Positions 61,903 to 64,000 of a stretch of 64,000 nt of DNA are shown here, in pieces. Source of the DNA: Acidobacteriaceae bacterium (lineage in GTDB: Bacteria > Acidobacteriota > Terriglobia > Terriglobales > Acidobacteriaceae); NCBI GenBank assembly GCA_025462885.1, contig JAOAPN010000008.1, positions 274,953 to 338,952 of the forward strand. Direction: 5' to 3'. Below the pieces are notes generated by a model. That model ran no database searches and was not told the DNA's origin. It saw only the letters and a program-made list of their open reading frames with translations. A program made the translations under genes and the position numbers. The stretch's first letter is position 1. The number at the start of each line of letters is the position of its first letter.

Positions 61903-62844
61903 ATGCGGAAGGTTCCGGTGGGCACTGTAGCGGGGATGGAGCGGGTGGTGGCAGTGGACTGGTCGGGAGACAAGGGGCCGGGGCAGCGGAAGAAGCTCTG
62001 GGCCGGGGTCTGGACGGCAGCGACCGGGAAAGTTCTGCTGGAGAGCGGACGGACGCGGGAGGAGTTGATCGGCTGGCTGGTAGAGCTGGCCGAAGACACC
62101 CCGCGGATGGTGGTGGGGGTGGACTGCTGCTTCAGCTTTCCGGCGTGGTTTCTGGCCGAGCACGGCTGTGCCACGGTCTTCGACTTCTGGCAGCAGGTGG
62201 CGGAGGGCAAGGGCGAGGCCTGGCTGCATCGCGAATGCGAAGACGCGCGTTTCTGGGGCAAGGTGGGGACAGGCCGGACGGGAAAACGGCCCGAGGAGTT
62301 CTGCGGCGACGGTCTGCGCAGGATGATGCGGTCCACCGATTGGGAGAACAAGATCGCCGTGCATGCGGAGGGTGGCGACGCGGAGCGCGCGGCCAAGATG
62401 TTCGGCATCACGCCGAAGAGCCCGTTCCAGATCGGCGGGAGCGGCAGCGTTGGGACCGGCTCTTTACGGGCGATGCCGTGGCTGATGAAGCTCCGGCAGG
62501 CCGGCTTCCGGGTCTGGCCGTTTGAGTCTTCCGCTGTCGGCGAAGCCAGGCCCGCACCGCTGTTGGTCGAGATGTATACGCGATTGCTGACCGGGCCGGT
62601 AAAGAAGAGTAATCCAATGGCTCGGCGGGAGTATTTGCTGGAGAAGAAACGCACCGACGCACTCTACGCCGGACTTTCGCGAAGCGTGGTCGAGAAGGCC
62701 CGAGGCAGTGAAGACGGCTTCGATGCGCTGGTCTGCTGCCTGGAGATGGTGCGGTGGAGGGAAGAATTCGCCGGGCTGCGGGCGACCGAAGATCCGCTCC
62801 TCGAACTGGAGGGGATTACGTGGCGGCCCGGGGTCGTCGGTTAG
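61903..62844 (+). CDS. DUF429-like protein, RNase H-fold predicted
   Basis: 313 residues (Met12 at 61936 is an alternative start). Opens VVAVDWSGDKGPGQRKKLW; then MVVGVDCCFSFP, and near the end SEDGFDALVCCLEM. The spaced acidic residues in VDWSG, VGVDCCFSFP and SEDGFDAL recall the DUF429 predicted nuclease group with an RNase H-like fold. Not proven. The 3' end overlaps the convergent GGDEF gene by 4 bp. Confidence 0.65.
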   Translation: MRKVPVGTVAGMERVVAVDWSGDKGPGQRKKLWAGVWTAATGKVLLESGRTREELIGWLVELAEDTPRMVVGVDCCFSFPAWFLAEHGCATVFDFWQQVAEGKGEAWLHRECEDARFWGKVGTGRTGKRPEEFCGDGLRRMMRSTDWENKIAVHAEGGDAERAAKMFGITPKSPFQIGGSGSVGTGSLRAMPWLMKLRQAGFRVWPFESSAVGEARPAPLLVEMYTRLLTGPVKKSNPMARREYLLEKKRTDALYAGLSRSVVEKARGSEDGFDALVCCLEMVRWREEFAGLRATEDPLLELEGITWRPGVVG

Positions 62845-63971
62845 ACGGCGAGGGACGGGCTGGCCGTCCGGTGGTTCATTGCCTTGGCGGCGTAGAGCGC
62901 GCGGTCGCACTGCTTCATCAAGGATTCAAGCGTAACGCTGGCGCTATCGATCGAAGCGACTCCGATACTGGCCCGGATGGGAAATTCCACAGCGTCCGAA
63001 GTGACGTGGAGTTGGCTGATGCAGAGGCGGAGGTGGCTGGCGACGACCTCCGCCTGTTCGGGTGAGGTGTGGGGCAGGACGACGAAAAACTCATCGCCGC
63101 CAAGCCGGGCGATCAGATCGGTGGACCGGGTGTTCTGGCGGAGACAGTCAGCGATCGCGCAGAGGGCCAGATCGCCCGCGTAGTGGCCGAATTGATCGTT
63201 GATCTGCTTGAAGTAGTCAACGTCCAGCATCAGCGCGGAGGTGGAGTGAGCGGAGTGGCGGTGGCCTTCGAAGAGAGCCATGGTCTTGCGCTGGATCGCC
63301 CGGCGGTTGAGGGTTCCGGTCAGGGCATCGGTCCCGGCCTGATGCTCCAGTTCGAGGCGAAGGCGGGCAGCGGTCATCCAGAGGTAGCCAAAACTGAGGC
63401 CGGCCACGAGCGTTCGGTCGAGCCAGATGTGGTAAAAGCTCTGCTTCGGAAACCACCAGACCAGCACCATGCGAGACGCGTTGGTGGCGGTGTAGACCAG
63501 CAGGAGCGAGCCCATGACCAGGATCGGCACTTTCACGCCCGGGGAGGGGTAACGGAAGAGCAGGGTCGCGCTGCAGATGGAGGTCGTAACGATGACAAAG
63601 GAGATGCTGACGATCCGCAGTTCCATGCTGGGATGGACGAAGATGACTTCGATGGAAAGGACGCTGACGACGACGCCGACCGCAATCAGATACAGCCACA
63701 GGTTGCGGCCGCGCTGGACGAACTCGGCAATAGCCTTGTTGATAAGGGCCAGCTCAAGGTAGAGGCAGAGGTTGGCGAGAACCATGGTCACGATGCGCGG
63801 CCCGTCGGGCACGGCAGAGTGCAGGATCAGGCCCAGGCCACCGAGGAAATTAGAAGCGGCGAAGTAGAACGTGCCCCGTTGCCAGCGCTGACCGATGGAA
63901 TTGACCATCATGGTCAGGCCGAAGAGAAAGAGGAGACTCGCTTCAACGAAGAATAAGGTGCGGACGTCCAC
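62841..63971 (-). CDS. Membrane-bound GGDEF diguanylate cyclase
   Basis: Makes cyclic di-GMP from two GTP. 376 residues with GTG start at 63971. N-terminal membrane region with about six helices (residues 5-195; VEASLLFLFGLTMMVNSIG, then LYLIAVGVVVSVLSIEVIFV) and a C-terminal GGDEF domain with active-site LGGDEFFVVLPH near residue 292. DQFGHYAGDLALCAIADCLR precedes it. I see no RxxD-type inhibitory site in the expected position; no EAL domain. The start is near the window end, so an upstream partner cannot be seen. Confidence 0.92.
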   Translation of the reverse strand: MDVRTLFFVEASLLFLFGLTMMVNSIGQRWQRGTFYFAASNFLGGLGLILHSAVPDGPRIVTMVLANLCLYLELALINKAIAEFVQRGRNLWLYLIAVGVVVSVLSIEVIFVHPSMELRIVSISFVIVTTSICSATLLFRYPSPGVKVPILVMGSLLLVYTATNASRMVLVWWFPKQSFYHIWLDRTLVAGLSFGYLWMTAARLRLELEHQAGTDALTGTLNRRAIQRKTMALFEGHRHSAHSTSALMLDVDYFKQINDQFGHYAGDLALCAIADCLRQNTRSTDLIARLGGDEFFVVLPHTSPEQAEVVASHLRLCISQLHVTSDAVEFPIRASIGVASIDSASVTLESLMKQCDRALYAAKAMNHRTASPSLAV

Positions 63972-64000
63972 TTTCAGTGCCCTCGGAACATTGGAACTGG

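Noticed and set aside
1..64000. tRNA, rRNA and CRISPR loci
   Set aside because: No cloverleaf with a CCA-end pattern, no rRNA signature stretches and no regularly spaced short repeats were seen in the gaps I read. A covariance-model scan was not available.

Overview
The window looks like a chromosomal segment of a soil Acidobacteriota, most likely order Terriglobales (Granulicella, Edaphobacter or Terriglobus type). The inference rests on the high G+C, a 1268-residue Oar-like TonB-dependent receptor with an N-terminal carboxypeptidase-regulatory-like domain, several PEP-CTERM-type exported proteins, CPBP and PaiB family proteins, a GH92 mannosidase, and families of short dispersed palindromic repeats. 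I see no rRNA, tRNA, CRISPR array, insertion sequence or prophage. Nearly all genes are intact; two coding stretches look broken (38198-39191 and about 43780-44050).

Layout. 1-2976: glucose-6-phosphate entry genes (zwf 3' part, pgl, glk), a compact plus-strand run. 3022-3651: a HigB/HigA toxin-antitoxin pair behind a perfect 19-bp palindrome. 3678-8708: a Tat-exported GH43-like protein, an M1 aminopeptidase and an MFS transporter. 8892-14568: a tiny exported protein with a PENPT-type tail, the TonB-dependent receptor, a UBP zinc-finger protein, a small unknown and a CHRD/PEP-CTERM protein. 14791-22247 (minus strand): comEC, an RlmD-like methyltransferase, an unknown, coaX, birA and nadC, largely cofactor genes. 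22320-26270: a small membrane protein, valS and an exported bactofilin-like protein.

26336-36260 is the most coherent system: a complete Kdp high-affinity potassium module. On the minus strand, in transcription order, come a kinase-less KdpD N-terminal half, kdpE, an outer-membrane porin, a 42-residue membrane protein, kdpF, kdpA, kdpB and kdpC. The histidine-kinase half of KdpD is a separate gene diverging on the plus strand, only 18 bp away. Between kdpE and the porin lie four TAAAGA-like boxes spaced exactly 11 bp apart, which I propose as a KdpE binding array driving porin-kdpFABC.

36423-49411: a GH13 alpha-glucosidase, a frameshifted exported gene, an orphan contractile-injection tail-tube-like gene, a gamma-glutamylcyclotransferase-like protein, OPT and SulP transporters, a pentapeptide-repeat protein, a CPBP-like membrane protein, comF and an HNH nuclease. 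The OPT and SulP genes are each preceded at nearly the same distance (114 and 113 bp) by copies of a roughly 207-bp element containing two hairpins. All three stem differences between the copies are compensated on the opposite arm.

49451-63971: an acetyl-xylan-esterase-like hydrolase, an M20 amidohydrolase, a PaiB-like protein, secreted unknowns, an NtrB-like sensor kinase, a PEP-CTERM protein, a GH92 alpha-mannosidase, recX, small membrane proteins, a DUF429-like protein and a GGDEF diguanylate cyclase. Further short repeats include a 115-bp MITE-like element with 17-bp terminal inverted repeats (53332-53446), a pair of CTAGAGCGGA repeats (36268 and 61556) and GTCATCCTGAG-type repeats (19629, 22741, 22793).
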